This document shows positions 5,956 through 14,846 of a DNA stretch of 64,000 nt, in pieces. This stretch comes from Bacteroidetes bacterium GWF2_41_31 (GTDB lineage Bacteria; Bacteroidota; Bacteroidia; Bacteroidales; F082), in the NCBI GenBank assembly GCA_001769215.1, contig MEOL01000020.1:1-64000 (forward strand), read 5' to 3'. The position numbers and the translations under genes are program-made. Position 1 is the first letter of the stretch, and every line of letters starts with the position of its first letter. The notes below the pieces were generated by a model, which made no database searches, was not told the origin of the DNA, and worked only from the letters and a program-made list of their open reading frames with translations.

Positions 5956-8589
5956 ATGGAAATGCCCAGCAAATACAACCCGGCAACCACCGAGGACCAT
6001 TGGTATCAGTACTGGATGGAGAAAAAATACTTCCATTCAGAACCCGATGAAAGAGAACCATATACCATTGTCATTCCTCCTCCCAACGTCACCGGTGTGC
6101 TGCACATGGGCCACATGCTGAACAACACCATCCAGGATGTACTCATCCGCCGTGCCCGCATGCAGGGCAAAAATGCCTGCTGGGTTCCCGGAACCGACCA
6201 CGCTTCCATCGCCACCGAAGCCAAGGTGGTAAACAAACTCAAAGCACAGGGCATCGACAAATCCACCCTCACCCGCGACCAGTTTATGGAACATGCTTGG
6301 GAATGGAAAGAAAAACATGGCGGCATCATCCTCGAACAATTGAAGAAACTGGGTGCCAGTTGCGACTGGGACCGCACCGCCTTCACCATGGACGAATCGC
6401 TTTACGAATCGGTGATTGATGTGTTTATCGACTTGTACAACAAAGGGTTGATTTATCGCGGGGTGCGCATGGTGAACTGGGATCCGGGAGCAAAAACCGC
6501 CGTTTCGGATGAAGAGGTAATCCACAAAGAAGTTAAATCAAAACTCTACTACCTGAGATATCAGGTGGAGGGCGAAGAGGAATCGATACACATTGCAACC
6601 ACCCGTCCTGAAACCATTCTGGGCGATACTGCCTTGTGTGTACATCCCGAAGATGAGCGTTATACCCGTTTTCATGGGAAAAAGGTGCTTGTCCCCCTGA
6701 TAAACCGACCCATTCCTGTGATTGTGGATGAGTACGTAGACCGTGAATTTGGTACAGGAGCGTTGAAAATTACCCCATCACACGATATCAACGACTATGA
6801 GCTCGGTTTAAAACACAAGCTGGAAGCCATCGACATCTTCAACGACAATGGCACCATGAGCGACAATGCCGGTCTGTATATCGGAAAGGACCGCTTTGAA
6901 GTGCGAAAACTGATTGTTGTCGACCTGGAAAAATCAGGCAACCTGGTTAAGATTGAAGATTATATCAATAAAATAGGCTATTCGGAGCGAACGGATGAAG
7001 TCATCGAACCCAAGCTTTCGCTGCAGTGGTTCCTGAACATGAAGGAGCTGGCCAGGCCTGCGCTTGAAGTTGTAGAAAGCGATGAAGTGACTTTTCATCC
7101 GGCAAAACTCAAAAACATTTACCGCCACTGGATGGAAAATGTCCGCGATTGGAACATCAGCCGTCAGCTTTGGTGGGGACAGCAAATCCCGGTTTACTAC
7201 CTCAAAAATGGCGAAATGGTGGTAGCCAAATCTCCCGAAGAAGCGTTGCAGAAAGCCCGTGTTGAATTCAACCGTCCCGATCTTCAGTCAGAAGACTTAA
7301 AACAGGATGAGGATGTGATGGACACCTGGTTTTCGTCCTGGTTGTGGCCCATCAGCGTTTTTGATGGCATCCGTCATCCGGAAAACAAAGACATCCGGTA
7401 CTACTATCCGACCAACGACCTGATTACAGCCCCGGACATCATCTTTTTCTGGGTGGCCCGCATGATTATGGCCGGCATCGAGTACCGCAAGGAAATCCCA
7501 TTCAAGAATGTATATTTTACAGGCATTGTACGCGATAAGCTGGGCCGCAAGATGTCCAAAACACTGGGCAACTCACCCGATCCGTTGGATTTGATTGCCG
7601 AGTTTGGTGCCGACAGTGTGCGCATGGGCATGTTGCTCACCGCTCCTGCGGGAAACGACCTGCCTTTCGATCCTTCATTAATTGAACAGGGACGCAATTT
7701 TAGCAATAAAATATGGAATGCCTTGCGTTTGGTAAAAGGATGGGAAGTGGACGCCAATCTGGAACCATCAGAGAGCAATCAACTTGGCATTCTTTGGTTT
7801 GAAAACAAGTTGAACCAGGAGTTAAACCTCATTGAAGATCACTTTGCAAAATACCGCATCTCGGATGCCCTGATGGCCACCTACAAACTGATTTGGGATG
7901 ATTTCTGCAGCTGGTACCTTGAAATTGCCAAGCCTGCTTATCAGCAACCCATCGACGCCTCTACCCTGGAAGCAACCATTGGTTTCTTTGAGAAATTGAT
8001 GAAGATGCTCCATCCGTTTATGCCGTTTATTACGGAAGAAATATGGCATTTGTTGCGTGAGCGCGAAGCCGGCAACGACCTCATGATTGCAATACTTCCC
8101 AAAGCAGAGGTGGTGGATGAAGAAGTTTTGAATGCTTTCGGGAAAGCCGAAAATATTATCAGTGGTGTACGGGCGGTTCGCAAGGATAAAAACATCCCCC
8201 AAAAAGACCCCATACAATTGTTGGTTCAGCAGGGCGAAGAGGCTCAATGCCGATTTTATCCGATGGTGGCTAAGTTGGGAAATATTGAGCAAATTACCTT
8301 TGTGGATGAAAAACCTGAAGCCTGCGTATCGTTTATTGTGGGTTCACAGGAATTTTATATTCCACTCTCACAGGAGGTTAATGTAGAAGAAGAGATTGCC
8401 CGATTGGAAGAAGAATTGAATTATACCATTGGTTTTTTAAAGTCGGTAGTGGCAAAACTTTCCAACGAACGCTTTGTAAGTGGTGCCCCTGCTGCAGTGG
8501 TGGACAAAGAACGTCAGAAACAGACGGATGCCGAAGCCAGAAAAACGGTGATTGAAGAGCAGTTGGCCGAATTGAGAAAACCGGCATAA
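5956..8589 (+). CDS. valS: valyl-tRNA synthetase
   Basis: An 877-residue class Ia aminoacyl-tRNA synthetase that charges tRNA-Val in the cytoplasm. The HIGH motif is HMGH (50-53), preceded by [10 protein letters not shown]. The editing (CP1) domain shows [12 protein letters not shown] (about 215-226). The KMSKS motif is KMSKT at about 532-536. The anticodon-binding domain and a C-terminal coiled coil ([11 protein letters not shown], near 815) follow, the latter being typical of ValRS. Length is normal. The ATG at 5956 gives the expected short N-terminus. A cognate tRNA-Val(GAC) gene lies 2.5 kb downstream. Confidence 0.98.
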   Translation: MEMPSKYNPATTEDHWYQYWMEKKYFHSEPDEREPYTIVIPPPNVTGVLHMGHMLNNTIQDVLIRRARMQGKNACWVPGTDHASIATEAKVVNKLKAQGIDKSTLTRDQFMEHAWEWKEKHGGIILEQLKKLGASCDWDRTAFTMDESLYESVIDVFIDLYNKGLIYRGVRMVNWDPGAKTAVSDEEVIHKEVKSKLYYLRYQVEGEEESIHIATTRPETILGDTALCVHPEDERYTRFHGKKVLVPLINRPIPVIVDEYVDREFGTGALKITPSHDINDYELGLKHKLEAIDIFNDNGTMSDNAGLYIGKDRFEVRKLIVVDLEKSGNLVKIEDYINKIGYSERTDEVIEPKLSLQWFLNMKELARPALEVVESDEVTFHPAKLKNIYRHWMENVRDWNISRQLWWGQQIPVYYLKNGEMVVAKSPEEALQKARVEFNRPDLQSEDLKQDEDVMDTWFSSWLWPISVFDGIRHPENKDIRYYYPTNDLITAPDIIFFWVARMIMAGIEYRKEIPFKNVYFTGIVRDKLGRKMSKTLGNSPDPLDLIAEFGADSVRMGMLLTAPAGNDLPFDPSLIEQGRNFSNKIWNALRLVKGWEVDANLEPSESNQLGILWFENKLNQELNLIEDHFAKYRISDALMATYKLIWDDFCSWYLEIAKPAYQQPIDASTLEATIGFFEKLMKMLHPFMPFITEEIWHLLREREAGNDLMIAILPKAEVVDEEVLNAFGKAENIISGVRAVRKDKNIPQKDPIQLLVQQGEEAQCRFYPMVAKLGNIEQITFVDEKPEACVSFIVGSQEFYIPLSQEVNVEEEIARLEEELNYTIGFLKSVVAKLSNERFVSGAPAAVVDKERQKQTDAEARKTVIEEQLAELRKPA

Positions 8590-8594
8590 AAATC

Positions 8595-8627
8595 AACTTT
8601 CCCAAAGTTTAAAACTTTGGGAAAGTT
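8595..8627. terminator. bidirectional hairpin between valS and the peptidase gene
   Basis: Perfect 16-bp arms, AACTTTCCCAAAGTTT and AAACTTTGGGAAAGTT, are separated by one A. It lies between two convergent stop codons (8589 and 8637), so it probably ends transcription from both sides. A shorter relative with the CCAAAGTT/AACTTTGG core occurs at 53881-53905, so it may also belong to a repeat family. Confidence 0.75.
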
Positions 8628-8636
8628 CAACATCGG

Positions 8637-10850
8637 CTACTCAGTTCCCTTCAAATTCTCATACAGGAAATCAGTCATCTTTTTAAATAAGTGGTAGCGG
8701 GTATTGCCGCCAAAAATACCATGATTTTTGTTGGGGTAAATCATCAGGTCGAACTGCTTGTCGGCAGCCACCAGCGCACTAACCAGGTCCATGGTGTTTT
8801 GTGGATGCACATTGTCATCAGCCCCTCCGTGTACCAGCAAATAATTTCCTTTCAGCTCTTTCACGTGGTTGATGGGCGAATTGTTGTCGTAGCCTGATGC
8901 ATTGTCCTGCGGCTTTTGCATAAAGCGTTCGGTGTAGATGTTATCGTAATAACGCCAGTTGATTACGGGTGCAACCGCGATGGCTGTCGAGAAATAATCT
9001 GCACCCTGGAAGAGTGCGTTGCTCGCCATAAAGCCACCATAACTCCAACCAAATATCCCGATGCGGTTCTTATCCACGTAGGGCAGGGAGGCGAGGTATT
9101 TGGCTGTTTCGATGTAGTCGAGTGTTTCATATTTACCCAATTCCTTGTAAGTCATTTTCTTAAACACTTCACCACGAGCTCCTGTGCCCCGGTTATCCAC
9201 CGAAATCACCATAATCCCGTTTTCGGCCAGCATCTCAAACCACATCAAATTAAACCCTCCCCAGTTGTTGACCACTTCCTGTGAGCCGGGACCTCCGTAA
9301 ATTGAAAGCAATACGGGATACTTTTTTTCTGGATTAAAATTGGCAGGAAGTATTCTCCATGCGTTTAGTGAGACTTGTTCTCCGGATGGCAGCGTGATAT
9401 CAGGAGACGTAAAAGTGAAAAACTCCACAGGGCTTATCTTATAACCCTTCAACTTGTCAATCAGGACTTTATTGTCTTCCAGCACGCGGACTTCTTTTCC
9501 ATCCGATTGATTTACAGTATAAACAGGAGGGGTGTTGGCATCCGACCAGGTGTTGATGTAATAACCGAAATTGCTGCTGAAATTGGCGCTGTTGGTCCCA
9601 ATCTGCGTGCTGATAACGTTGATGTTTCCCTTTAAATTGACTTCACAAACATCACGGTCGAGGGGCGAGCGCTCTGCCGATTGAAAATAAATCTTTTGTG
9701 CCACCGCATCGTAGCCATACATCTTGGTTACATCCCAATTGCCTGAAGTAAGTTGTTTCACCAGCTTTCCGTCCATAGAATAATAATACAGGTGGTTAAA
9801 TCCGCTTTTTTCGGAAGACATGATGAATAACTTCCCGTCAGGGGTAAATGTCAGGTCATCGGTGATATCGATGTAATAGGGATTGTCTTCGGTATAAATC
9901 ACGGAAGTGGCACCCGTGGAAGCATCGGCGAGCAGTATATCCAGGTGATTTTGTAACCTGTTGAGCCTTTGTACAGCCAATTTTGTGGCATCTGCCGACC
10001 ACTTGATGCGGGGAATGTACTGATCGGTTTCAGCTCCGGCATCTACTTTTACGGCTTTGCCGGTAGCCAGTTCGTAGATGTATATGTCCACCAGTGAATT
10101 GTCCTCTCCGGCTTTGGGATACTTGTAGGTTTCCTGCGTGGGATAGAGGTCACCGTAGTAGGTCAAAGTGTATTCCTTCACACGACTTTCGTCGAAACGA
10201 TAATAGGCAATGTACTTCCCCTCGGGTGACCAGAAAAAGGCCTTGGTAAAACCAAACTCTTCTTCGTACACCCAATCGCAGGTTCCGTTGATAATGGCAT
10301 TGTGCTTACCATCGGTGGTGATATGCTTTTCTTCGCCTGTCAGCAGGTTTTTAACAAAGAGGTTGTTATCGCGCACAAAAGCCACCTGATCTGATTGTGG
10401 TGAGAAATCCGCCAGTTGTTGTTTTCCTCCCTTCGAAAGTGCCTCCAGGTGTTTTGATTTTGAATCGTACAAATAAAAGCTGGCCCGCGACGAATGGCGG
10501 TAGATGGCTTCCTCGTCGGTGGGGATTAAAAACAGGGTTTCATCTGCATTCATGGTAAATTCTGACAATCGAATGAGTGTGGTATCGCCTGCCGGCATCA
10601 GATCAATGGCATTTACCAGCGTGGTGACCGAATCACCGGTTTTGTAATCATATACCAACAATGAACCTTTGGTAATCCGGGTAAATTCTTTTCCGTTCTT
10701 CAATGAATTAATGCCGTGAACCCCTTTTGGATAAAAGGAATAGGTTTTCCAGATTTGATCCAGTGAAATGGTCTTCAGGGTGTCGGTGCTTTGGGCCGAA
10801 ATGGCCAGAACAAAGAAAAGACCGGCAATGAGTAAGGATATTTTTTTCAT
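8637..10850 (-). CDS. S9 family dipeptidyl peptidase IV-like protein
   Basis: A 737-residue secreted or periplasmic serine peptidase. Residues 1-19 form a signal peptide ending SAQ. Residues ~50-480 are the DPP IV beta-propeller, with the DWVYEEEFGF motif that holds the Glu pair binding the substrate N-terminus. The C-terminal alpha/beta-hydrolase has the nucleophile motif GWSYGG (about 600-605), an Asp in GGADDNVHP and the His in NKNHGIFG. It is expected to release N-terminal Xaa-Pro/Ala dipeptides, in line with protein-fermenting habits of many Bacteroidales. The gene is single, convergent with valS and has its own -7 element upstream. Confidence 0.93.
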   Translation of the reverse strand: MKKISLLIAGLFFVLAISAQSTDTLKTISLDQIWKTYSFYPKGVHGINSLKNGKEFTRITKGSLLVYDYKTGDSVTTLVNAIDLMPAGDTTLIRLSEFTMNADETLFLIPTDEEAIYRHSSRASFYLYDSKSKHLEALSKGGKQQLADFSPQSDQVAFVRDNNLFVKNLLTGEEKHITTDGKHNAIINGTCDWVYEEEFGFTKAFFWSPEGKYIAYYRFDESRVKEYTLTYYGDLYPTQETYKYPKAGEDNSLVDIYIYELATGKAVKVDAGAETDQYIPRIKWSADATKLAVQRLNRLQNHLDILLADASTGATSVIYTEDNPYYIDITDDLTFTPDGKLFIMSSEKSGFNHLYYYSMDGKLVKQLTSGNWDVTKMYGYDAVAQKIYFQSAERSPLDRDVCEVNLKGNINVISTQIGTNSANFSSNFGYYINTWSDANTPPVYTVNQSDGKEVRVLEDNKVLIDKLKGYKISPVEFFTFTSPDITLPSGEQVSLNAWRILPANFNPEKKYPVLLSIYGGPGSQEVVNNWGGFNLMWFEMLAENGIMVISVDNRGTGARGEVFKKMTYKELGKYETLDYIETAKYLASLPYVDKNRIGIFGWSYGGFMASNALFQGADYFSTAIAVAPVINWRYYDNIYTERFMQKPQDNASGYDNNSPINHVKELKGNYLLVHGGADDNVHPQNTMDLVSALVAADKQFDLMIYPNKNHGIFGGNTRYHLFKKMTDFLYENLKGTE

Positions 10851-10899
10851 CTTTTTACCTTTTATAGCTAATGAAATTGTTGTGATAAATTTAAAAAAT

Positions 10900-10907
10900 C
10901 AAAGATA
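10900..10907 (-). promoter_or_regulatory. -7 element for the DPP IV-like gene
   Basis: Minus-strand TATCTTTG matches TAnnTTTG, 50 bases upstream of the ATG. I see no clear -33. Confidence 0.55.
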
Positions 10908-11001
10908 TAAAATTGAGGGGAGTCATTTTAGTCAGAAGGATTTTTTAATGGATTTTGGATAAAAGAGAGGTAATTTGTGATGGATCGATGGATTTTCATC
11001 T

Positions 11002-11030
11002 TTTGAATTTGAATTTTTTTGTTATTTTTG
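11002..11030 (+). promoter_or_regulatory. promoter for tRNA-Val
   Basis: TTTG at 11002-11005 and TATTTTTG at 11023-11030 are separated by 17 bases, fitting the Bacteroidetes -33/-7 pattern. Predicted transcription start is about 11037, four bases before the tRNA. Confidence 0.65.
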
Positions 11031-11040
11031 CCATCCCGAT

Positions 11041-11118
11041 GGGATATTAGCTCAGTTGGTTTAGAGCATCGCCTTGACAGGGCGGGGGTCACTGGTTCGA
11101 ATCCAGTATGTCCCACCA
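11041..11118 (+). tRNA. tRNA-Val (anticodon GAC)
   Basis: A 78-nt cloverleaf. The acceptor stem GGGATAT pairs with ATGTCCC; the D-arm is AGCTCAGTTGGTTTAGAGC. The anticodon stem TCGCC/GGCGG has loop TTGACAG, giving GAC at 11076-11078. The T-arm is ACTGG-TTCGAAT-CCAGT. The 3' ACCA is encoded. Confidence 0.97.
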
Positions 11119-11145
11119 AAAGCCGCAGCAATGCAGCTTTTTTTT
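11119..11145 (+). terminator. terminator of tRNA-Val
   Basis: A short hairpin (GC and GCA pairing with TGC and GC around a GCAA loop) is followed by eight T residues. From 11146 to 11425 there is no gene; the only notable item is a run of ten G at about 11382. Confidence 0.7.
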
Positions 11146-11425
11146 ATTTGCGGGAGGCACCGCCAATATTGTTGTAAGCCTGGATTTCAATTCAGGTGCT
11201 CCCCCCAACTTTTGCGAGCATTTTCTCCAAATCGTACCTCAACCCATAACCCTAAACCGTAACAACTATCTCTATCTCAAACATAAAGCAAATCATAGCC
11301 CGGTTGCCAAAATTGAACCAGCATCTCTTTATTGAATATTAATCGTTGTATTTAAGACATGCGAAACATTCGCTCACCAGTGGGGGGGGGGCGACTGGAG
11401 GGCGGTTTTAGCTGCCATCGCTAAT

Positions 11426-11899
11426 TTATCGCCATTTTGGCTCGACAGGAATCCTCTCCCCATCAACCGTTGTATATTCTTCAAGGGAATTCTCCTTTGA
11501 TTGAACCACCAAGTAAATCATCGTCTCATCAGAGGTGTTTACCAATCCGCGTTTACCTCCGGGAGCCACCCGCACAACGCTCCCCTCGCTGATACTAAAA
11601 CAATCATCATCCACCTGGAAATATCCGGCACCCCGGAGAATGATATACGTCTCCTCATTCTTTCGATGCAGGTGGAAATAAGGAACCTCTGTTCGGGGTG
11701 GAATGGAATTAAACGAAATCTCAGTCCCTGTGGATTTGGTTGCCTCTTTCAGGAAAACTTTACCCTCTATCGTGCGCTTACTTACGGGGTGAATCAACGA
11801 ATAATCAAACAACTCGCTTAATGATCCCAAATCTATTGCCGTGTAGAAGTTGCCTTCTGATATCTTTTGAATTTCTTTCATCTTTTTTTGATTTTTCAA
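11426..11899 (-). CDS. cupin-domain protein
   Basis: A 157-residue (or ~151 from an internal Met) single-domain cupin. The first cupin motif is visible as PYFHLHRKNEETYIILRGAGYFQVDDD (about 74-100): two His, one Glu and the Gly of the beta-barrel. The second, less conserved motif follows as VRVAPGGKRGLVN (about 108-120). Cupins of this type bind a metal and can be enzymes, sugar isomerases or small-molecule sensors; the substrate is not evident. It stands alone on the minus strand in an accessory patch. Two in-frame ATGs (11899 and 11881) are possible starts. Confidence 0.8.
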   Translation of the reverse strand: MKNQKKMKEIQKISEGNFYTAIDLGSLSELFDYSLIHPVSKRTIEGKVFLKEATKSTGTEISFNSIPPRTEVPYFHLHRKNEETYIILRGAGYFQVDDDCFSISEGSVVRVAPGGKRGLVNTSDETMIYLVVQSKENSLEEYTTVDGERIPVEPKWR

Positions 11900-11968
11900 T
11901 TATACTCTTTGTAACTATCATGCCCTGAACGGTCTGCTGTCGCGGTAATTTATACATCACGTGGTATT

Positions 11969-12280
11969 TTACCCTTCTAAAATTCGCATTAAATCATCAT
12001 TTATATAAAATACCTCAGCACCATCTTTCCTGGGCCTAAGAATTTTATAGTTTACCAGTTCATTCATATATTTTGTCAGGGTCGTTCTTGAGGTTTTTCC
12101 AATCAATTCTCCAATCAAACCGGGCTTAATGTATGGTTGACTGAATATAGCTTCATTTACCTCTTTGTTATACCATTTTATTTTCCCTTTTGCATATTCA
12201 AGCGTTGAATCCATCTGTGATAATATCTCATTAATCCGGGTATGTTCAATATTTTTAATTTTATGAGTAACGCAAATATA
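11969..12280 (-). pseudogene. C-terminal remnant of a Fic family protein
   Basis: The open frame runs from about 12280, and ATG 12214 lies within it. Its translation matches the tail of Fic/DOC proteins: a THKIKNIEHTRINEIL helix, then the winged helix with IFSQPYIKPGLIGELIG, KTSRTTLTKYMNELV and a final VFYINDDLMRILEG. The catalytic Fic core (HxFxxGNGR) and everything N-terminal to it are missing; an in-frame TGA lies just upstream. At ~81 residues it could still fold as a small DNA-binding wing, but it is best read as a decayed gene. Confidence 0.7.
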
Positions 12281-12663
12281 ATTTCAATATATGATGTTAA
12301 AGCCATCTATGTCCATTTATTTTAAATTATTGGACAATTACAATTCCTGAGGTTAAAAACGGAACAAAAAGTAACCATTCGTCCAAATATTGCGGTATTT
12401 TGGACAATCCAGGACTTCTGCCTCAAAAATGCCTAAAAGGCAGCAAATGCTTTTTGGGTGAATTTGAAAGTAAAATCTTGCTGACACTAAGATTTATATT
12501 TTGGACAAAAATGTTCATAAAAGCCTGCCTACCTCAGTTAAATTGGCGGGTAATCAGTAGGTGAACCTGCCGTAAGTATAGCATTGGCAGGAGCACAATC
12601 GGGATATAATAATAATAATACCATTACGCCTATTTTGTAAATACATGATTGCCTGTAGTTTTT
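12281..12663. other. non-coding AT-rich gap
   Basis: I see no gene here. The word TTGGACAA occurs three times (near 12330, 12398 and 12500), and a short ATA triplet run lies near 12610. These could be remnants or protein-binding sites, but nothing supports a firm call. Confidence 0.4.
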
Positions 12664-12972
12664 TTATGCTATTTCTAATCCAGTCCTTTTGACTAAATCA
12701 ATCAACGGTGAATCCTCACTATTATTAAACCTCAATTTTCCAACAAGATAAGGCTCAATTTTCGAATTTACTTTTCTAGTCAAACTCCAAATTTTACCAT
12801 TTAAATAGTCATCCTCGTTTTCTGTCACAATCATTATATCAATATCGCTTTCATCGGTAGATGTGTTTGACAAATAGCTACCATACAAATATGCTTTATC
12901 GATGGTTATCCCCTCTGAACGTAAAACAAAAATATATTTTTTCAATATCTCTACAATCTCTCTTTTAACCAT
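12664..12972 (-). CDS. MNT-type minimal nucleotidyltransferase (antitoxin of HEPN-MNT pair)
   Basis: A 102-residue nucleotidyltransferase-fold protein. The signature is YLYGSYLSNTSTDESDIDIMIV (about 28-49), matching GSx(~8-10)SDxD with the two catalytic Asp residues in DID. Known MNT antitoxins adenylylate a tyrosine of the partner HEPN toxin. The start overlaps the end of the HEPN gene by 22 bases, so the two form a coupled operon with HEPN first. It appears complete. Confidence 0.85.
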   Translation of the reverse strand: MVKREIVEILKKYIFVLRSEGITIDKAYLYGSYLSNTSTDESDIDIMIVTENEDDYLNGKIWSLTRKVNSKIEPYLVGKLRFNNSEDSPLIDLVKRTGLEIA

Positions 12973-13331
12973 TGTAATAAGGATTTAGTTTTTTCGAAAT
13001 ATTCATTTACTTTTAAAATGTTAGGTAGAACCGGATTATAATCAGGATAACGTCCTTGCAACTGATATTTCATCAAAATACCCAAAAATATTTCGGTTTC
13101 AACATCAAATTCCAAGTCTGCTTTTTCTGATAGATAAATCAAGTTATGAGACCTTGGGGCGACCTCTCCAGATGATTTAACAACATGGGCTTTAATAGCT
13201 TTCTCTATCACTAAATGACAGAAAAACAATCCATGTAGAATCCGTTTTTCTCGAATAAGCAAATCAGCTGTCATCAAATCATCCTCTGCTCCCTTCGTCC
13301 AATAATCTATCTGTTTTTTTATATCTATCAT
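12951..13331 (-). CDS. HEPN domain protein (toxin of HEPN-MNT pair)
   Basis: A 126-residue all-helical HEPN protein. It has the characteristic YWTKGAEDDLMTADLLI N-terminal helix, a FFCHLVIEKAIKAHVV helix (about 36-51), APRSHNLIYLSEKADL with the RxxH-type element (RSHNL) and a C-terminal RYPDYNP motif typical of the family. HEPN toxins are RNases whose Arg and His act in catalysis. Here the spacing is R-S-H, shorter than the canonical Rx4-6H, so RNase activity is uncertain. It is co-transcribed with the downstream MNT gene from a TAATTTTG -7 element at 13351-13358. Confidence 0.85.
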   Translation of the reverse strand: MIDIKKQIDYWTKGAEDDLMTADLLIREKRILHGLFFCHLVIEKAIKAHVVKSSGEVAPRSHNLIYLSEKADLEFDVETEIFLGILMKYQLQGRYPDYNPVLPNILKVNEYFEKTKSLLQWLKERL

Positions 13332-13350
13332 ATTTCGTAATCTAAATATT

Positions 13351-13358
13351 CAAAATTA
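13351..13358 (-). promoter_or_regulatory. -7 element for the HEPN-MNT operon
   Basis: Minus-strand TAATTTTG fits TAnnTTTG and lies 20 bases before the HEPN ATG. Confidence 0.55.
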
Positions 13359-13760
13359 CTAAAAACAATAATCAAACAGATTCATTCTCATAAAGTTTTC
13401 TAGTTTGCGATGTACATCATTAACTTACTGGTAACGAGTGGACTTGCTCAATTCTATATTTTCCTCTTTTGCTTTTTATATAACAGAAATTTTAAAAGTA
13501 ATAATTCTTCTGTCCGGTTTTTTTAAACCACTTCGCACATGGTAACAAAAAAACAAGGGTTCATCCGGGTTTTCATTGGAGTAAAGATAAAAATTAATCC
13601 GGTATCAATAGAAAGGAAGGAATTTATTTTAAAGTACCACCGGAGATAAGAGCCCGGGGGCGCTTCACTTTGCCATGACAGGTCGAGTGACGGTTAAAAG
13701 GGGAATCCGTTTGATCCGTTTAATCCGTGTAATCTCTACCTATCGGCAGACTGGTGTGTT
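13359..13760. repeat. non-coding gap with a 9-bp tandem repeat
   Basis: This 400-bp gap has no credible gene. ATCCGT occurs three times at a 9-base period (13705, 13714, 13723), forming a short tandem repeat within 13704-13732. It is followed by the hydE stop codon. No obvious terminator for the hydrogenase operon is seen. Confidence 0.5.
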
Positions 13761-14846
13761 CTACCTTTTCCTTACTGAAAAATGCACCGAATCACCTCTA
13801 ATGCCATATCCAACCACGCAACCGGCTTCAAGAACCAGTTTCTCCAGGTTACGAAGGCTGTCTTCTGCCTCCTCATCCATTCCTGGTTTGTTGAGGTAGA
13901 GGGCGTAATTGTTGCGGTAAATTCCCGGCGTGATGTTGGGCATCATCACATTGGCACCCACCTTCAACGCATCCATCCGCCCTTGTTTATCCAGGGCCTG
14001 CAATGCCGTGGTGGATGCGATGTTGATGTCCTGCATCAAAATGCGGAGCAGGGCGATCATCTTAAGACTAAGCTGTACGCGTTCCGAAACCGAAAGTAAC
14101 TGGTTTTTATATTGATAAAGCGGCGTATCCTGGTGTTCGACGTACGGACCCATGCCACACATATCGATGTCGAGATCGCGCATAAACAGCAGATCGGAAG
14201 CCAAATCGTCCATGGTCTGGAAGGGCAATCCGATCATCACACCGGTACCAACCTGATATCCACATGATTTGAGTAAATGCAGGGCATTCAGTCTGGTTTG
14301 ATAACGGTGGGTTTCATCCTGTGGATGAATCTTGTAATAGAGTTCCTGATTGGAAGATTCGATGCGCAGCAAATACCTGGATGCTCCCAGCTCACGCCAT
14401 TTCTCATAGGTTTCACGGCTTTGTTCGCCGCACGAAAGCGTCACGCCCAATTCCCCTTTTCCCAATTCACGGGCACGGATCAGTATATTATTTACCCTTT
14501 CGATGAAATTTTCGGTCTGTAGCTCACCCGACTGGATCACCAAACTTCCCATTCGGCTGCTGACAGCGTACCGGATGGCCGAATCGATTTCTACATCGGA
14601 AACCACATAACGCTGGCAATTTTCATTGCTCTTGCGGATGCCGCAATACAGGCAGTCTTTTGCGCAGATGTTTGATAACTCGATCAGTCCGCGGAGATAT
14701 ACCCCGTTACCCACGTTCTGATGTTTGATGCGGGCGGCTTCGGAAAAGATCAATCGGGTTTCCTCCTCATTGGCTTCAAGCAGTCGGACCAGGGTTTCCC
14801 GGTTAAAATCGCGTTGTTTTAATATGGAAGCTACCGTTTGGCTCAT
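13761..14846 (-). CDS. hydE: [FeFe] hydrogenase maturase HydE (radical SAM)
   Basis: A 361-residue radical SAM enzyme needed to build the H-cluster diiron subsite. The cluster motif CAKDCLYCG (CxxxCxxC, about residues 61-69) is followed by the family-specific GIRKSN and later GVMIGLPFQTMDDLA and GPYVEHQDTPL. The long open frame extends upstream to 15005 inside hydF. I choose the ATG at 14846 because it begins directly at the family N-terminus and overlaps the hydF stop by 4 bases (ATGA). It is the last gene of the minus-strand hydrogenase operon. Confidence 0.95.
   Translation of the reverse strand: MSQTVASILKQRDFNRETLVRLLEANEEETRLIFSEAARIKHQNVGNGVYLRGLIELSNICAKDCLYCGIRKSNENCQRYVVSDVEIDSAIRYAVSSRMGSLVIQSGELQTENFIERVNNILIRARELGKGELGVTLSCGEQSRETYEKWRELGASRYLLRIESSNQELYYKIHPQDETHRYQTRLNALHLLKSCGYQVGTGVMIGLPFQTMDDLASDLLFMRDLDIDMCGMGPYVEHQDTPLYQYKNQLLSVSERVQLSLKMIALLRILMQDINIASTTALQALDKQGRMDALKVGANVMMPNITPGIYRNNYALYLNKPGMDEEAEDSLRNLEKLVLEAGCVVGYGIRGDSVHFSVRKR

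Noticed and set aside
11382-11392. Run of G before the cupin gene as a functional element
   Set aside because: A single homopolymer with no nearby gene start on that strand; could be phase-variable in principle but nothing supports it.
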